In this document: piece by piece, positions 5,950 to 6,763 of the stretch
Numbering within the stretch: position 1 is the first letter of the stretch
How the letters are laid out: every line of letters starts with the position of its first letter
NCBI GenBank assembly: GCA_031431235.1
Contig: JANPDA010000275.1
Coordinates: 1-6,763, forward strand
Length of the DNA stretch: 6,763 nt
Direction of reading: 5' to 3'
Source: JANNSW01 sp031431235
GTDB lineage: Bacteria > Pseudomonadota > Alphaproteobacteria > Rhizobiales > Hyphomicrobiaceae
Translations under genes and position numbers: made by a program
Notes under the pieces: generated by a model
Told to the model about the DNA's origin: nothing
Seen by the model: the letters and a program-made list of their open reading frames with translations, nothing else
Databases searched by the model: none

Positions 5950-6398
5950 CTGAGGCCCAATTCCTGATCGAGCGCGGCGAGCTCTCGCAACGCCTCCCGG
6001 CGCTTGGCCTTGTTCGCCGTCCGGTAGGCGAGCACGTCGGCGAGCAATAGCCGATGTCGCGGCCCGACCATGCGGGCGGGCAACATGCCCTTGCCGATCA
6101 GGCCGACAAGGTAAGGCCTCGACACGTTCAGCAGGTCAGCGGCTTGCTGCGTCGTGATCTCGGCATCATTCGCGACGATCGTGACGGTCTTGCCGTCGCC
6201 AATCTCTTTCAGCAGGGCCTTGATCAGCGGCACGGCCGACGTCGGCACATCGAGCGTCACGACCTCGCATCCGGCCTCGGTCAGCTGCAAGCGCAAGGCC
6301 GTCTCACAGCCTACGGCGTGCTCCCCCAACCGCCGCGCGGCTTCGCTGGCGATGGTTGCCTCGACCTTTGCAGCGATAGACTCGTCAATCAGCGGCAT
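5946..6398 (-). CDS. vapB: Excisionase-like helix-turn-helix antitoxin, VapB50-like
   Basis: The 150-residue partner of the PIN toxin lies directly upstream and overlaps it by four bases. Residues 80-125 (EITTQQAADLLNVSRPYLVGLIGKG, then PARMVGPRHRLLLADVLAY) form an excisionase/MerR-type winged helix-turn-helix (HTH_17 type). The first 75 residues are a mixed helical and strand region, and the basic C-terminal helix (129-150) probably contacts the toxin. Such proteins are annotated either as excisionase family DNA-binding proteins or as antitoxins. With a PIN gene next to it the antitoxin role is far more likely: it should neutralise VapC and repress the shared promoter. The ATG at 6398 is preceded by AAAGGAGA with AGGAG seven bases away, the best ribosome site in the window. 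The frame stays open upstream to 6548, but that stretch reads as non-coding. A second role in excising the islet is only a speculation. Confidence 0.85.
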   Translation of the reverse strand: MPLIDESIAAKVEATIASEAARRLGEHAVGCETALRLQLTEAGCEVVTLDVPTSAVPLIKALLKEIGDGKTVTIVANDAEITTQQAADLLNVSRPYLVGLIGKGMLPARMVGPRHRLLLADVLAYRTANKAKRREALRELAALDQELGLR

Positions 6399-6435
6399 GG
6401 CAGGTCTCCTTTGCCGACAGACTAGCACGTTGGCG

Positions 6436-6463
6436 AATTGAACGAAACGAAACAATTGAACGA
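6436..6463 (-). promoter_or_regulatory. Paired 10-base direct repeats upstream of the antitoxin, candidate operator
   Basis: AATTGAACGA occurs at 6436-6445 and again at 6454-6463, 18 bases apart start to start, which is nearly two helical turns. The nearer copy is 37 bases upstream of the antitoxin ATG. Toxin-antitoxin operons are usually autoregulated through repeated sites in this position, and the antitoxin has a DNA-binding domain. A -10-like TATCGT lies just upstream on the minus strand, but no convincing -35 was found. The repeats are seen; the operator role is inferred. Confidence 0.4.
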
Positions 6464-6666
6464 TAGCATTTGTTAGGCGCGGCCACCGAGGCCATACGGT
6501 CCAGCCCGGCGCAATCCAGAGGATGATTGCTCCGTTTGCAGATATCATCGAGCAAGGTGGAGCTTGTAGAGCTCGAACGAGACCCAGCGAAACTGATCCG
6601 CAGAAGCCTCATTTGTCGCAATCAATTCTGTCGCATCCTGATCTATTGTAATTTATCGACTATATA

Positions 6667-6702
6667 TGGAGCGGGTGAAGGGAATCGAACCCTCGTCATC
6701 AG
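6667..6702 (-). repeat. Proximal att-like copy, the 3' half of tRNA-Gly
   Basis: This is the partner of the 36-base repeat at 5319-5354 and forms positions 40-76 of the functional tRNA. One of the two copies was brought in by the integrated element; sequence identity does not show which. Confidence 0.85.
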
Positions 6703-6740
6703 CTTGGAAGGCTGTTGCTCTACCATTGAGCTACACCCGC
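6667..6740 (-). tRNA. tRNA-Gly (anticodon UCC), CCA encoded
   Basis: The minus strand folds as a full 74-base tRNA. The acceptor GCGGGTG pairs with CACCCGC, the D arm is GCTC/GAGC, the anticodon loop is CTTCCAA with anticodon TCC, and the T arm is GAGGG-TTCGATT-CCCTT. The discriminator is U, usual for bacterial tRNA-Gly, followed by an encoded CCA. It reads GGA and probably GGG codons. The top pair of the anticodon stem (27-43) is an A-A mismatch. The gene points toward the islet and serves as its integration site; because the element brought an identical 3' half the tRNA stays intact. Confidence 0.96.
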
Positions 6741-6745
6741 TAGGG

Positions 6746-6763
6746 CAGGGGACAGGGGACAGG
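6746..6763 (+). repeat. Heptamer tandem array (CAGGGGA), cut by the window edge
   Basis: CAGGGGA is repeated twice in full (6746-6752 and 6753-6759) and continues as CAGG to the last base. It begins five bases upstream of the tRNA 5' end. Its true length is unknown because the window ends. It has the same seven-base period as the GTGAGTT array at 1985, with a different unit. Confidence 0.6.

Larger units (their letters stand above)
5319..6666. mobile_element. Minimal tRNA-Gly genomic islet carrying only a toxin-antitoxin pair
   Basis: The unit is bounded by the 36-base direct repeat (5319-5354 and 6667-6702). The right-hand copy completes the intact tRNA-Gly gene, as expected after integration at a tRNA 3' end. 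The cargo is the PIN toxin and helix-turn-helix antitoxin genes plus about 270 bases of upstream DNA. That upstream DNA includes an AT-rich stretch next to the tRNA (about 68% A+T over 6611-6667, counted by hand). No integrase, transposase or replication gene is present. It is therefore either a deletion remnant of a larger island or a small element mobilised by an integrase elsewhere. The coding parts are not clearly different in GC content from the host. The repeat is directly visible; the mobility history is inferred. Confidence 0.68.

Noticed and set aside
5946..6398. A true phage or island excisionase gene as evidence of an active mobile element
   Set aside because: The overlap with a PIN toxin gene and the protein length of 150 residues fit an antitoxin better, and no integrase accompanies it.
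6399..6548. N-terminal extension of the antitoxin to 6548
   Set aside because: The stretch has no ribosome site, covers the paired repeats that look regulatory, and gives Trp-rich sequence unlike the family. The start at 6398 has a strong AAAGGAGA.
6385..6621. Minus-strand 78-residue frame upstream of and overlapping the antitoxin start
   Set aside because: It has no motif or ribosome site and spans the putative operator, so it is best explained as chance.

Overview
The window is GC-rich chromosomal DNA that looks alphaproteobacterial, probably Hyphomicrobiales/Rhizobiales. The grounds are the wording of the YchF, MtnP and uracil phosphoribosyltransferase proteins and the form of the tRNA-Gly(UCC). 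The genus cannot be fixed by eye. Five complete protein genes, one gene cut by the left edge (ychF), one tRNA gene and two short intergenic repeat arrays can be supported. Most of the sequence is coding, and no gap exceeds 300 bases.

Left part (1-1988, plus strand): the 3' part of ychF (ribosome-associated P-loop ATPase) is followed after a 113-base gap by mtnP (methylthioadenosine phosphorylase). mtnP converges on the next block. The short gap between them holds an almost perfect 21-bp hairpin built from the heptamer GTGAGTT.

Middle part (2043-5201, minus strand): a tight three-gene operon, read right to left. It encodes a GTP-cyclohydrolase-II-like protein (Urc1 type), a DUF1688 protein (Urc4/Urg3 type) and uracil phosphoribosyltransferase (Upp, equivalent to Urc6). 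This is the core gene set of the URC uracil-catabolism pathway, known from Lachancea kluyveri and mirrored by the urg genes of fission yeast. Upp would turn uracil into UMP, and Urc1 and Urc4 would then open and break down the pyrimidine. No transporter, regulator or urea-degrading enzyme lies in the window.

Right part (5319-6740, minus strand): a complete tRNA-Gly(UCC) gene lies at the far right. Its 3' 36 bases, including CCA, are repeated exactly and in the same orientation at 5319-5354. The 1.35 kb unit between holds only a toxin-antitoxin pair, a VapC-like PIN protein (VapC50 type) and an excisionase-like helix-turn-helix antitoxin. There is no integrase. This looks like a tiny, or strongly reduced, tRNA-targeted genomic islet that inserted between the tRNA gene and the urc operon. 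The last bases of the window begin a second heptamer array (CAGGGGA).

The two points of greatest interest are the bacterial URC operon and the minimal TA-only islet at tRNA-Gly.
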